Positions 24,857 through 34,322 are shown, counted from the stretch's first letter. The stretch is 64,000 nt of DNA from Syntrophaceae bacterium UBA1163 (GCA_002311635.1 DBZJ01000100.1:15468-79467); one strand, 5' to 3'. A program made the numbers and translations. The notes: generated by a model not told the origin, from the sequence alone.

Positions 24857-26842
24857 TCAATTGGGTGAGGGAAGGATCTTGAACACCCTATATTTCTGGT
24901 AGCGAAAAAGCTCATGGGTCTCGTTGCTCAAAAAGTGACCAAAGATAACTCGCTCGTTTTGTTCCATGTTTTTTTCCAATAAGGGAAGGTTCAAAAAAAG
25001 GTGGGTAAATCCAGCCCGGGTCAACCTTCTGGAGAGTTCTTCTCCGTTGGCTGATGCGTGAATGAATTTCTTCAGCGTGGTGTCTTCTATAAAAGTATCA
25101 GAATAGTACTTGCAGCTCAGGTAATACCCATATGCTCCTGTCCATATGCAAAGCAAGTAAGAATGTGGGGGTAGGTTTTGATTGATAAATTCCATGGCAG
25201 GGTAACCCGGGACTTCTCGAATCAGAAAATCCTTCTCCTGCTCTATGCCCAAGACCGGCCTGTAGAATCCAACCTTAAAAAACTGCGTGCCTAGAAACCA
25301 CATGTTCCACGCAAGAGAGCCAATGAGAACCAACAAAAGCAAAACATTTATCAAGTGTCTCCTTCTTGCCCAGTTTACGAGAAGCTCTACCGATGGAGCG
25401 GCAAAAGCGCAAGCCAGCATTTGAGAAGGCAACCAAAACCTGACTTGCTGCGTTCCGAACACAAAAAATGCAGCGGATACTACAAACATCAATCCTATTT
25501 GTCTCAGCATACTCCCCATCAACCGGCGACGATACAAAAGCATGGCCGAAACCGCGCTTAGAATTACACTAAGAATTAGGAATGGTCCTATGGCGCCGTC
25601 GAAATGTGTTGTGTCAAATCTTCCTAAGAAGGCCAGCCGCCACGGAAGGAAAAGATAGTCCAGAAAATTCTTTCCCATTCCATAAATATCTAAATACTGA
25701 GACATTGCGAGCGCCCTGGCTTCATCCCAGCCTTTTCCACCAAAAAGGAACCAGCCCATGGGATATACTGGATTGCCCAAGGTCATCCAGTTCCACCCCA
25801 TCCAACAAAGACCTGGCGCCGCTGAAAGGCTGAATACTCCGATCATGCTTAGAGCATTTTTAGGAAGTACTTTTCTCTGGCTCCACAAGAGGATCAGTCC
25901 GAGCAATCCTAAATAGATCAATCCACTATATTTGAGCGCAGGCATCCAACCTGCCAGGAACCCAATCAATGAAATAGGTCCGAGTCCCAAGCTTCCAGCC
26001 TTGTTCGACTCCCTTCCAGGTCGGAAGAAAAGGAATAAAACTAAAAGACTTCCTCCAAGGGTCATGAGAAGGGCTGGCTCGACATAGCCACTTCCAGTGA
26101 AGTACATGACAGGGGGAACTGTGGCGAATCCAACCGTGCACAATGCGGCCGGCCAAGGTCCAGCCATTAGGTAAGTTAAGCTGTAAAGCTCCCCAATTGC
26201 GGCAACCTGCTGAAAGACCGAAAACCCCTGGGCCGCGCGATCGCCCGCGTTGGACAGTAGAAGGGTCATAATGACCTCTTGCCCTTTGGGAAATGCTGAG
26301 AATAGATTTCCCTGGATGTGCACGAGGCGGCCTGCCTTCAAATACACTTTTGGGCATAGGAGGTGATAAACCAAAGAGTCTCGGAGATAAGGTGGAGTTG
26401 CTGCTTGAAAAATCGCTGGTACAATGAAGAGCCCAACTATCACAATTAAAATAATTTTTGCAATCTTTTCCTTTTTTATTTTTCCTGCTATCTCTCTGTC
26501 GGTATCCTCTTGAATCGTTTGATCTATCAATCCGAGCGTGGATGGTCTTTTGAATTCTACTTTAATCTGCCAAATTGCTATTCCAATCCCTATAAAAAAA
26601 AGAGTCCAAAGTATTATCGGAACAAAGGCCCCGATAAATCCTAAAACTGTTAAAAGGTATGAAAACAAAACGTTTCCTGTTGTAAAGGCAAGAGTATGAC
26701 GGGCCGTAGAGGGTAAGTCAATGTTTTTGCCCAAAAAGCACCTGAGCAGAATATTCCCGGCGGCCCAGCAAGCTGCGCCGAAAGTAATCATACAGACGAA
26801 CTGCCAGAAGAGATTCATAGGACCATTAAAACTGGAAAACAT
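24857..26842 (-). CDS. Polytopic membrane protein, GT-C-like (unassigned)
   Basis: This 661-residue protein has about 12-14 hydrophobic helices. Its long lumenal loop after the fifth or so helix contains YLRDSLVYHLLCPKVYLKAGRL and FPKGQEVIMTLLLSNAGDRAA, a pattern of the large GT-C-like families. The C-terminal soluble part (about 575-661) has SYLLCIWTGAYGYYLSCKYYSDTF and FTHLFLNLPLLEKNM, reminiscent of the lumenal tail of PMT-like enzymes. No single catalytic motif identifies the family. It starts 4 bases after asnB copy 2 and probably forms an operon with it. A role as a glycan polymerase or transferase is a guess. Confidence 0.7.
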   Translation of the reverse strand: MFSSFNGPMNLFWQFVCMITFGAACWAAGNILLRCFLGKNIDLPSTARHTLAFTTGNVLFSYLLTVLGFIGAFVPIILWTLFFIGIGIAIWQIKVEFKRPSTLGLIDQTIQEDTDREIAGKIKKEKIAKIILIVIVGLFIVPAIFQAATPPYLRDSLVYHLLCPKVYLKAGRLVHIQGNLFSAFPKGQEVIMTLLLSNAGDRAAQGFSVFQQVAAIGELYSLTYLMAGPWPAALCTVGFATVPPVMYFTGSGYVEPALLMTLGGSLLVLFLFFRPGRESNKAGSLGLGPISLIGFLAGWMPALKYSGLIYLGLLGLILLWSQRKVLPKNALSMIGVFSLSAAPGLCWMGWNWMTLGNPVYPMGWFLFGGKGWDEARALAMSQYLDIYGMGKNFLDYLFLPWRLAFLGRFDTTHFDGAIGPFLILSVILSAVSAMLLYRRRLMGSMLRQIGLMFVVSAAFFVFGTQQVRFWLPSQMLACAFAAPSVELLVNWARRRHLINVLLLLVLIGSLAWNMWFLGTQFFKVGFYRPVLGIEQEKDFLIREVPGYPAMEFINQNLPPHSYLLCIWTGAYGYYLSCKYYSDTFIEDTTLKKFIHASANGEELSRRLTRAGFTHLFLNLPLLEKNMEQNERVIFGHFLSNETHELFRYQKYRVFKILPSPN

Positions 26843-26846
26843 GAAA

Positions 26847-28760
26847 TCAAAACGAAGGATGAAACTGGTTCACCCAGAGTTCCCATACAAGTAAAGTCCA
26901 GAGCTGTTTTCGATTATCTTTCTTATTAGACAGATGATCTTGAAGCAAGAGCGTGACGTATTCAGGGTTGAGAAATCCTTCCCGTTTTATTCGATCCGGC
27001 GAGAGAAAATCTTCAAATAGTTCCTTTAACTCCCTTTTGACCCATTTAGCGATCGGGACGCCAAACCCCTTCTTCGGCCTGTTTATCACCTCATCTGGAA
27101 TCCAACCTCTCATCGCCTTTTTCAAAATATATTTTGAAGTGAACCCTTTCAATTTCAATGTCGAGGGAAGGCCCATTACAAACTCAACCAACTTGTAATC
27201 GAGGAACGGAGCTCTCACTTCCAGAGAAGACGCCATACTGGCACGGTCTACCTTAACCAGAATGGCTTCCTGGAGATACAGTCTCATATCGAGATATTGA
27301 AGCTTTGTTATCCGATCCTCGCAAGGGCATTCTTCTCCGTATGACAAAACTTCCTCAACCAAATGATCCCGATTGAAGTGCTGTCGGATCTCCGGGGATG
27401 TTACCTTTTCATTTTCTAAAAATGCGAAGGAGCCAAGCCAGACTGAATTCCTTATCCCATCTGGATAATCTATCCCAGAAAGAAATTTCTTTATTTTAAA
27501 ATCAAAGCTTATATTCTTGTCGGAGACCGGGAGTAAATTCCCTAAAAACTTAATCGCCGGGTGTAAAAATTCTAAATAGCGCTCATATTGGTTGGCAAAT
27601 CTATGAGCCAGATAGGTTGGATATCCCGCAAACAGTTCATCTCCCCCGTCTCCACCCAAGGCAACCGTGACGTGTTCACGAGTGAATTTGGAAAGAAGAT
27701 ACGTTGGTAAAATGGATGCATCTGCCATCGGTTCGTCCAAAATATCAGGCAACCTGGGAATGATGTTGAGTAAATCAATAGGGGTCATAGTTTGTTCATG
27801 ATGCTCGGTACCAATATATTTCGATGCCAACCATCCATATTTCGACTCATCGAAAGAAGGGTCTTCGAAACCAATTGAAAACGTTTTTATCTTCCCAGGA
27901 ACCTCTTTTTGAGCCAGGGCAGTGATGGCACTCGAGTCGATCCCGCCGCTTAGAAAAACACCCAGTGGCACGTCGCTTATGAGTCGGCGTCTGACGGACT
28001 CTTTGAGAAGGTCCATCATTCTCAGCTCCGCTTCGGCTTCAGAGTAACTTTCTTCACACTTCTGGTGATCAAAAGGGGACCAGTATTGTCTAATCTCTAT
28101 CTTTTTCTTATCCCAGATAAGATAGGAGGCAGCTGGAAGTTTTTGAGCATTCGTAAAAATGGTATGAGGGCAAGGAATGAATTCAAAAAATAAATATTTC
28201 ATAAAGGAAGAGGGATCGACCTTTCTCGGGAAGGCGGGATAAGCCATGATCGTTTTCAACTCAGAAGCGAAAAGGAAGGTTTCATTAATCAGGCTATAAT
28301 AAAGGGGTTTCTTACCTATGCGGTCCCTCGCCAATACCAATCGACCCCCCTTTTCATTCCAGATCCCAATAGCGAACATCCCGTTGAAATATTGGAAACA
28401 ATCTTCTTTATACTCTTCATAAGCATGAACAATAACCTCCGTATCTGACCTGGTACGAAACTGATGACCCCTATCCTGCAATTCTTCTCTCAATTCCTTA
28501 AAATTGTAGATCTCTCCATTAAAAATTACCCATACCGTTCCGTCCTCATTAGATAATGGCTGATGCCCAGTCGTCAAATCGATGATGCTGAGACGGCGAT
28601 GTCCAAAGAAGACGAAGGGGCCTTTTTCATCCAGGGGACGAATGTATTCTCCAGCCTCGTCCGGGCCGCGATGAACGAGAACATCCCGCATTTTCCTTAG
28701 GATTTCAAATTCGGGAATATCTGCTGCCTTTGTGGTGAGAAACCCGACAATACCGCACAT
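26847..28760 (-). CDS. asnB: Asparagine synthase-like glutamine amidotransferase (class II), copy 2
   Basis: The 637-residue protein has the nucleophile Cys2 (MCGIVGFL), GATase words HRGPDEAGEY, FFGHRRLSIIDL and FNGEIYNFKEL, and the PP-loop SGGIDSS at 271-277. The C-terminal synthetase region YLDMRLYLQEAILVKVDRASMASSLEVRAPFLD is complete. It is clearly a paralogue of the protein at 3419 but differs throughout, so the duplication is old or one copy was acquired. The copies sit at opposite ends of the glycan region. This one is coupled to the GT-C-like gene downstream. Substrate not deducible. Confidence 0.9.
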   Translation of the reverse strand: MCGIVGFLTTKAADIPEFEILRKMRDVLVHRGPDEAGEYIRPLDEKGPFVFFGHRRLSIIDLTTGHQPLSNEDGTVWVIFNGEIYNFKELREELQDRGHQFRTRSDTEVIVHAYEEYKEDCFQYFNGMFAIGIWNEKGGRLVLARDRIGKKPLYYSLINETFLFASELKTIMAYPAFPRKVDPSSFMKYLFFEFIPCPHTIFTNAQKLPAASYLIWDKKKIEIRQYWSPFDHQKCEESYSEAEAELRMMDLLKESVRRRLISDVPLGVFLSGGIDSSAITALAQKEVPGKIKTFSIGFEDPSFDESKYGWLASKYIGTEHHEQTMTPIDLLNIIPRLPDILDEPMADASILPTYLLSKFTREHVTVALGGDGGDELFAGYPTYLAHRFANQYERYLEFLHPAIKFLGNLLPVSDKNISFDFKIKKFLSGIDYPDGIRNSVWLGSFAFLENEKVTSPEIRQHFNRDHLVEEVLSYGEECPCEDRITKLQYLDMRLYLQEAILVKVDRASMASSLEVRAPFLDYKLVEFVMGLPSTLKLKGFTSKYILKKAMRGWIPDEVINRPKKGFGVPIAKWVKRELKELFEDFLSPDRIKREGFLNPEYVTLLLQDHLSNKKDNRKQLWTLLVWELWVNQFHPSF

Positions 28761-28836
28761 GATATTTTAGAATTGAATTATCGTGTTCCGTATCTGTGAT
28801 TCTTCTTCATTATACTGTATGAAAGGTTGATGCTAA

Positions 28837-28892
28837 CGATACTCGTATCGAAGCCCGAAGCTCGGTGCTGGAGGACCGAGTGTCAAGCTTCG
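28837..28892. repeat. Nested palindromic intergenic sequence
   Basis: Two hairpins adjoin: CGATAC-TC-GTATCG (28837-28850) and CTCGGT-N8-ACCGAG (28861-28880), with CGAAG/CTTCG extending the second. No T-run follows, so it is not a standard terminator. It lies between the GT2 stop and the asnB start. Confidence 0.5.
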
Positions 28893-28921
28893 AAAACGAT
28901 AAACATTCCTTCCCATATCTT

Positions 28922-29878
28922 CTATGGAATCGTCTCCTTAATTTGATAGGTAGGCTTTCCCTGCGATTCATAGTATGTTCGGGTTAGTATTTCAGCCAAA
29001 AAGCCCATCAGAATGGACAAAAATCCTAACAACAGGAGAAAAACGCACAGTAAAGGTAGCGGCGTCAAAATGAAGGAAGTCCCTTTGAAAAACTTCAAAT
29101 AAACCGCGTAGCACCCGGCCAGAATGGATCCCAAAATCATCAAAAGTCCCATCCCACCGAAAACATAGATGGGTTTCTGGGAATAGGACAAAAGAAACTT
29201 AACCACCATCAGGTCTAAAATGACCTTGAAGACCCTACTCATTCCATACTTCGATGAACCAGACCCCCTCGGAAAATGACGAACCGGAATTTCTGACACG
29301 CGGGCCCCGATCCATTGGGCATAGATCGGGATGAACCGATGCATTTCCCCGTAGAGTCTAATATTTTTCAAAATGTCTTTACGATAGGCTTTGAGAGTGC
29401 ATCCATAGTCGTGAAGATGAACGCCCCCAATCCATGAGATGATTTTATTGGCAAAGATGGAGGGTAATCGGCGGGTTAGAAAGGGGTCCTTACGACGTTT
29501 CCGCCATCCACTTACCACATCAAATCCTTCTCCAATCTTTTCAAGAAGAGGAAGAATATCCTCCGGATCCGTCTGAAGGTCACCATCCATCGGAATGATG
29601 ATATCCCCTTTGGAGAAATCGATTCCAGCGCTAAGTGCTGCGGTTTGTCCGAAATTCCGTGAGAAACTAACGATCTTTACGTTTGGATTCTTCTCCCTAA
29701 GATCGAGCAGAATTTCCAATGTCCCGTCTGAGCTTCCGTCATCGACAAAGATCACTTCATAAGGTTTCCCCGCCTTTTTCAATGCCGTCATCAATTTCTC
29801 GTATAGCATGGAGAGGTTTCCTTCCTCATTATAGATCGGGATCAAAATGGATAGAGTCTCACTTAATCTGCCGTTCAT
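28922..29878 (-). CDS. Undecaprenyl-phosphate glycosyltransferase (GT2, ArnC/GtrB-like)
   Basis: The 318-residue protein has a GT-A domain (LSILIPIYNEEGNLS, VIFVDDGSSDGT, and the metal-binding IPMDGDLQTDPEDI) and two membrane helices at about 235-258 and 272-298. The word GCTLKAYRKDIL and the basic loop FPRGSGSSKYGMSRV are typical of the ArnC/GtrB/DPM group, which makes undecaprenyl-phosphate sugars. It probably supplies the GT-C proteins of this locus. The frame upstream of its start reads open for about 30 codons with no start of its own (noted separately). Confidence 0.9.
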   Translation of the reverse strand: MNGRLSETLSILIPIYNEEGNLSMLYEKLMTALKKAGKPYEVIFVDDGSSDGTLEILLDLREKNPNVKIVSFSRNFGQTAALSAGIDFSKGDIIIPMDGDLQTDPEDILPLLEKIGEGFDVVSGWRKRRKDPFLTRRLPSIFANKIISWIGGVHLHDYGCTLKAYRKDILKNIRLYGEMHRFIPIYAQWIGARVSEIPVRHFPRGSGSSKYGMSRVFKVILDLMVVKFLLSYSQKPIYVFGGMGLLMILGSILAGCYAVYLKFFKGTSFILTPLPLLCVFLLLLGFLSILMGFLAEILTRTYYESQGKPTYQIKETIP

Positions 29879-30015
29879 TCGCCTTGTCTCCCATTTCTCT
29901 TAAAATTGGAAGGATCTCTCTTGCCTTTGCTACTTCAGGTTCTCCGCTTCTGACTAATTTGTTGAAAAATTTGCCTTATTATTATATCCTTCCAAAAGAG
30001 AAGTCAAGGACTTAA

Positions 30016-30164
30016 TGAAGCCCAAATCCCGATTTAGAAATTGTCATTGCGAGTGAAACGAAGCAATCTCGCCTTTTTCAATGAGATTGCCGCGCACCTT
30101 GCAGGTGCTCGCAATGACCGGATGGGAAAAGGGTTTCGGCTCCTAAATCGGGATTTGGGTGAAG
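30016..30164. mobile_element. Miniature inverted-repeat element (MITE) with 5-bp target duplication
   Basis: A 139-bp element has perfect 17-bp terminal inverted repeats (CCCAAATCCCGATTTAG at 30021-30037 and its complement at 30143-30159). It is flanked by the direct repeat TGAAG (30016-30020 and 30160-30164). Internally it has two further inverted pairs: GTCATTGCGAG with CTCGCAATGAC, and GCAATCTC with GAGATTGC. It encodes nothing. It sits 20 bp upstream of the PBP1A start and may affect expression of that gene. Confidence 0.9.
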
Positions 30165-30184
30165 GATATTCGTTTTAACTAAGA

Positions 30185-32248
30185 ATGAAGACTGCCAAAC
30201 CTGTTTCTATTGAAAAAATCGTAAAAATATCAATTGTTGTGATGATGACGATTGTTACTATTCTCACGGTATTTGGAGCAGCCTCTTATTTTTATTTCAC
30301 ACACGATCTTCCAAGCATCGAAACGTTGAGGAACTACAAACCATCGGGCATTACAAAAATATTTTCTGAAGATGGCAAGGTCATCGGTGAGTTTTTCTAT
30401 GAGAAAAGACAGGTAGTCCCTCTGGACAGAATTCCAAACTATCTGATTCAGGCCTTTGTCGCGGGAGAGGATGCAAGATTCTTCCACCACAAAGGCTTAG
30501 ACTATGTAGCCATCCTTAGGGCCCTTTTTAGAAATATTTTTTCCGGAGAGATTGTCCAGGGAGGGAGCACCATTACCCAACAGGTAGTGAAATCACTTCT
30601 ACTCTCTCCTGAAAAAAGCTTCGCGAGAAAGATCCGAGAGGCTATATTGGCTTATCAAATTGAAAACTATCTCACCAAGGAGGAAATTCTCTTTTTATAT
30701 CTGAACCAAATCTACTTGGGTCATGGGGCCTATGGGGTGGCGGCTGCGGCGGAAAGTTATTTCGGCAAGACGGTTGAAGAATTAAATTTAGCGGAGTGTG
30801 CTGTGCTTGCCGGACTTCCTCAGGCACCAAGCAAAAACTCTCCATACCAGCATCCCGAACAGGCAAAAAAGAGACAAATCTATATTCTCAATCGAATGGC
30901 CGAGGAAGGTTTTATTACGTCGAGTGAGGCAAGTAAAGCCAGCAAAACTCCATATGCCATCCGGGGTGAAGAAAAACCTTCTGTCGAAAGCGCACCGTAT
31001 TTCGTAGAATACGTAAGACGTTATGTCGAAGAGAAATATGGGAAAGATGCCCTTTACAAAAATGGCCTTCAGGTTTTTTCCACGATTGATCTTCACTATC
31101 AGAAAACGGCTGAAGAGACGATGGAGGCTGGATTAAGGGAGATAGAAAAAAGGGAAAAATATCCAACGGCTGATATACCATTAGCGCCGGAAGGCGCTCT
31201 TATTTGTTTTGATTTGGAAACTGGATATATCAAGGCAATGGTAGGAGGAAGGGATTTTAGAAAAAGTCAATTTAATCGCGTGATCCAAGCCCGCAGGCAA
31301 ACCGGGTCTGCCTTTAAGCCCATCGTTTATGCCTCTGCCCTCGATAATGGTTTTACACCCTCCTCTGTTATCGTGGATTCTCCGATCGTTTTTGAATGGG
31401 GAGACAAAAAATGGAAACCCAAGAATTTTGAAGGAAAATTTTCTGGACCGATTACCTTGAGGAACGCCCTCACACATTCCGTCAATGTTGTGACCGTGAA
31501 GATCGCGCGAGAGGTCGGCACTGATTATATCAAGAGTTATGCACAGAAATTGGGGATATCCTCGCCTCTTCACAACGACCTTTCCATGGCTCTTGGTTCT
31601 TCAAGTATCTCTCTTTATGAATTGACCAAAGCTTATTCCGTATTCGCCAATCAAGGGAATCTCTTTAAGCCTATCTTTATCAAAAGGATCTTAGACAGGG
31701 ATGGGAACCTCTTAGAAGAAAATCTGCCTCCTTTCTATTCTGAAGCATCCTCGAAGGAAGAACAAATAATTGCGCCTCAGACTGCCTTCTTGATGACCTA
31801 TCTTTTGGAAGGTGTTGTCAAACAAGGGACGGGTTGGAGAGCCCGATCGCTGGGCAGGCCAGTAGCTGCAAAAACAGGGACAACGGACCAATTTATGGAT
31901 GCTTGGTTTATTGGCTACACCCCTGAATTGATCACAGGGGTGTGGGTAGGTTTTGATGAAGAGAGATCACTCGGCGAAAATGAGACAGGGGCACAAGCAG
32001 CCTCCCCTATCTGGGTCGCTTTCATGTCAAAGATATTGAAAGATAAACCTGTTAAAGACTTCCCTGCTCCTCAGGAGGGGATAGAATTTATAAAGATCGA
32101 CCCCAAAACAGGTCAGCTCAGTTTAGAGAAGGACGGCATCCTTGAATGCTTCAGGGAAGGGACAGGACCGACACAAAGAGAACCCTCCCCAATAAAGACC
32201 TCAACAGATTTCTTCAAATACGATTTCAATTTCTCAGCAAAACCTTAA
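30185..32248 (+). CDS. Bifunctional class A penicillin-binding protein 1A
   Basis: This enzyme polymerises lipid II (GT51) and cross-links peptidoglycan (transpeptidase) in the periplasm, anchored by one N-terminal helix at about residues 12-36. GT51 motifs are present: catalytic Glu95 in EDARFFHHKG, GGSTITQQ, and LYLNQIYLGHGAYG. The transpeptidase has its serine motif at Ser375-x2-Lys378 (GSAFKP), SVN at 432-434 and KTGT at 563-566. At 687 residues it lacks the large inserted loop of E. coli PBP1a (850). It stands alone on the plus strand, 20 bp after the MITE. Confidence 0.95.
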   Translation: MKTAKPVSIEKIVKISIVVMMTIVTILTVFGAASYFYFTHDLPSIETLRNYKPSGITKIFSEDGKVIGEFFYEKRQVVPLDRIPNYLIQAFVAGEDARFFHHKGLDYVAILRALFRNIFSGEIVQGGSTITQQVVKSLLLSPEKSFARKIREAILAYQIENYLTKEEILFLYLNQIYLGHGAYGVAAAAESYFGKTVEELNLAECAVLAGLPQAPSKNSPYQHPEQAKKRQIYILNRMAEEGFITSSEASKASKTPYAIRGEEKPSVESAPYFVEYVRRYVEEKYGKDALYKNGLQVFSTIDLHYQKTAEETMEAGLREIEKREKYPTADIPLAPEGALICFDLETGYIKAMVGGRDFRKSQFNRVIQARRQTGSAFKPIVYASALDNGFTPSSVIVDSPIVFEWGDKKWKPKNFEGKFSGPITLRNALTHSVNVVTVKIAREVGTDYIKSYAQKLGISSPLHNDLSMALGSSSISLYELTKAYSVFANQGNLFKPIFIKRILDRDGNLLEENLPPFYSEASSKEEQIIAPQTAFLMTYLLEGVVKQGTGWRARSLGRPVAAKTGTTDQFMDAWFIGYTPELITGVWVGFDEERSLGENETGAQAASPIWVAFMSKILKDKPVKDFPAPQEGIEFIKIDPKTGQLSLEKDGILECFREGTGPTQREPSPIKTSTDFFKYDFNFSAKP

Positions 32249-32335
32249 TAATTTTTAATGATTCCCTGAATTTTCGAAAATTTTCTACGGTGGCCATGAA
32301 AAAACGGAACTCAGGTATTTTGGAATAATGCGGTT

Positions 32336-32422
32336 TGGTGCCGAAGAGGGGACTCGAACCCCTACAGGTGTGACCCCACTAGACCCTGAATCTAGCGCGT
32401 CTACCAATTCCGCCACTTCGGC
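32336..32422 (-). tRNA. tRNA-Leu(CAG)
   Basis: The minus strand from 32422 gives a full cloverleaf with the acceptor stem GCCGAAG/CTTCGGC, a D-arm with GGTAGACGC, and anticodon loop TTCAGGG with anticodon CAG. It also has a long class II variable arm, the T-arm GGGGTTCGAGTCCCC, discriminator A, and an encoded CCA. The length is 87 nt. Confidence 0.96.
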
Positions 32423-32443
32423 CTGTGTTTAAAATAGCAAAGT

Positions 32444-32460
32444 GCATGGCGCATAGCGCA
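32444..32460. repeat. Dispersed GCGCATGG-type repeat beside tRNA-Leu
   Basis: The 17 bases GCATGGCGCATAGCGCA match 1092-1108 exactly. The copy lies 21 bp upstream of the 5' end of tRNA-Leu. With ribF at 32550, this leaves the space between the tRNA and ribF without any other recognisable feature. Confidence 0.65.
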
Positions 32461-32549
32461 AAAAAAGGCCGTAATCCACTGATTGAATTTCAACGGGTAT
32501 TATTTTAGTATAAAATTGCGGTGAAGATCAACTCTTAAGATATTTTTTT

Positions 32550-33512
32550 GTGCTTTTTGTCATGGAGATTATTAAGGGAATTCAAAATCTAAAAAGACCC
32601 TTCCGAAATCCTGTTGTCACACTGGGGAATTTCGATGGGGTGCACTTGGGCCACCAACAGATCTTCAAGAGGCTGAAAGAGGAAGCATCCAAAATTCGTG
32701 GGCAAGGAGTGGTCATCACTTTTGAGCCCCATCCCCTCAAAGTGCTTGCACCCGAAAAGTTCCTACCCCTGCTGACGCCGTTTAGAAAAAAGATGATGCT
32801 GATCGAAAAATCGGGAATCGAGATCGTACTCTGCATCGAATTCTCGGTGACATTTTCAGAGATTGCCTCCTCCGAATTCATCAAAAGTATTCTGGTAGAA
32901 AAAGTAAAGGTGAAGAAGGTCATCATTGGATATAATTATCATTTCGGCAAGGGACAAGGAGGAGACGCGCAGACCCTTCAAGAGGCGGGAAAGGTTTTTG
33001 ATTTCGAAGTCGAGGTTGTGGAGCCATTGAAAGTTGGCCAAACGATTGTCAGCAGTTCAAAGATAAGAACTCTCATTCAAACGGGAGAAGTAGAAGGGGC
33101 CTCGAAGTTATTGGGAAGAGATTATCCGATCATTGGAAAAGTAGTGGAAGGGGAAAAAAGAGGAGGAACTTTGGGTTTTCCTACAGCAAATTTAGAAATT
33201 TCAGATGAGCTTTATCCAAAGACAGGGGTCTACGCCGTGGAGGTGGTGTGGCATCAACAACGTTTCAACGGCCTCGCCAATATCGGGTCAAATCCCACTT
33301 TTTCCGCTCAAATCGCCAAAAGACAAGAACCATTTTTGCTGGAGGTGCATATTTTGAATTTTAACCAAGAGATCTATGGAAAGGAAATCGAGGTTCGTTT
33401 TAAAAAAAGAATTCGAGATGAAGTCCGATTTGAATCTTCCTCGCTCCTTATTGAACAGATTAGGAAAGATATTCAGTGGGCGAGGGAAAATGTATTTTCA
33501 GGACAAGAATGA
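32550..33512 (+). CDS. ribF: Bifunctional riboflavin kinase / FAD synthetase
   Basis: RibF phosphorylates riboflavin to FMN and adenylates FMN to FAD. The N-terminal nucleotidyltransferase domain has VTLGNFDGVHLGHQ with the HxGH motif and VVITFEPHPLKVL. The C-terminal flavokinase has KRGGTLGFPTANL and LANIGSNPTF. At 320 residues it is the usual length. The first ATG (32550) and a second at residue 5 (MEIIKGIQNL) are both possible starts. It faces lepB convergently across a stretch with the repeat at 33616-33642. Confidence 0.93.
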   Translation: MLFVMEIIKGIQNLKRPFRNPVVTLGNFDGVHLGHQQIFKRLKEEASKIRGQGVVITFEPHPLKVLAPEKFLPLLTPFRKKMMLIEKSGIEIVLCIEFSVTFSEIASSEFIKSILVEKVKVKKVIIGYNYHFGKGQGGDAQTLQEAGKVFDFEVEVVEPLKVGQTIVSSSKIRTLIQTGEVEGASKLLGRDYPIIGKVVEGEKRGGTLGFPTANLEISDELYPKTGVYAVEVVWHQQRFNGLANIGSNPTFSAQIAKRQEPFLLEVHILNFNQEIYGKEIEVRFKKRIRDEVRFESSSLLIEQIRKDIQWARENVFSGQE

Positions 33513-33615
33513 TGAAAAGCGCTCCTCGGACAGGGTTACGAGGATCTTTTGGTACCATGATTGATGAACAATCAACAATTGGACAATGGACTAAAGACAT
33601 AATACACTGTTTGTA

Positions 33616-33642
33616 GTTTATCGTTTAATGTTCATCGTCCCT
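33616..33642. repeat. Dispersed 27-bp repeat, copy 1
   Basis: This 27-bp word (starting GTTTATCGTTTAATG, ending TCATCGTCCCT) recurs at 37652-37678 with one mismatch. Related words extend about 35 bp to the left of both copies. This copy ends 2 bp from the lepB stop codon. Confidence 0.75.
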
Positions 33643-33644
33643 CA

Positions 33645-34262
33645 TTAATGAATCAGTTTGCCTATTCTCCTCCATTTTATTTCACCCCATCTCCAAATTT
33701 TCCATATCTCCCAGAAATTTGGACCTGAATAATAGATAACAAATGCTCTTCCTATCACATCATTGTTAATATTGACAAATCCCCAAAAGCGACTATCCTG
33801 ACTGTTATCACGGTTATCCCCCATGACGAAGAGAGAGCCTTCAGGGATTTTTATAGGGCCAAAGTCCTCCAGCGAAGGTCTCGCCAGTATAAAGTGGCCC
33901 CATGGATCGTTCATCAACTTGTCGTTAACGTAAATATTATTGTTAATGATCTCGACTTTTTCACCTTCCAATCCAATAACCCTCTTAATAAAATCTTTTG
34001 ACCGGTCTTTTGGAAAAATGAAGACGATGATATCCCCTCTCCCCGGTTTCTTATACTGAAAAAATTTGATATTGGTGTAAGGAATTCTTATTCCACAAAT
34101 AAATTTATTAACCAGGATATGGTCGCCCACCAGCAACGTCGGCTCCATTGAACTTGATGGTATCTTGAATGCCTGAACGATGAAAGCACGGATAAAAAGA
34201 GCGATCAGTACAGCGATGACAATCGGCTCCACATATTCCTTGATAAACTTTTTTCTCTCCAT
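33645..34262 (-). CDS. lepB: Signal peptidase I
   Basis: LepB is an inner-membrane Ser/Lys protease that removes signal peptides from exported proteins. The 205-residue protein has one N-terminal helix (about 12-30) and the catalytic Ser38 in IPSSSMEPT. It also has the general-base Lys93 in DFIKRVIGL and the box GDNRDNSQDSRFWG. It is shorter than the E. coli enzyme and similar to the usual length of other bacterial type I peptidases. It lies beside the nitrilase-family gene, with about 60 bp between them. Confidence 0.95.
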   Translation of the reverse strand: MERKKFIKEYVEPIVIAVLIALFIRAFIVQAFKIPSSSMEPTLLVGDHILVNKFICGIRIPYTNIKFFQYKKPGRGDIIVFIFPKDRSKDFIKRVIGLEGEKVEIINNNIYVNDKLMNDPWGHFILARPSLEDFGPIKIPEGSLFVMGDNRDNSQDSRFWGFVNINNDVIGRAFVIYYSGPNFWEIWKIWRWGEIKWRRIGKLIH

Positions 34263-34322
34263 GATCTCCTCGATATGTCAGAAATAACACCCTTTTTTCT
34301 CTTTCATAAGGTGGGGGACAAT

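Noticed and set aside
9985-26842. Wzy polymerase or O-antigen ligase among the membrane proteins
   Set aside because: The candidates have GT-C or flippase features, and none shows the Wzy or WaaL loop pattern clearly enough to name it.
29881-29985. C-terminal coding remnant on the minus strand just upstream of the GT2 at 28922
   Set aside because: One frame reads about 35 plausible residues ending in a stop that overlaps the GT2 start, but a TAA lies at its other end and it has no start codon. The signal is too weak to call a pseudogene.
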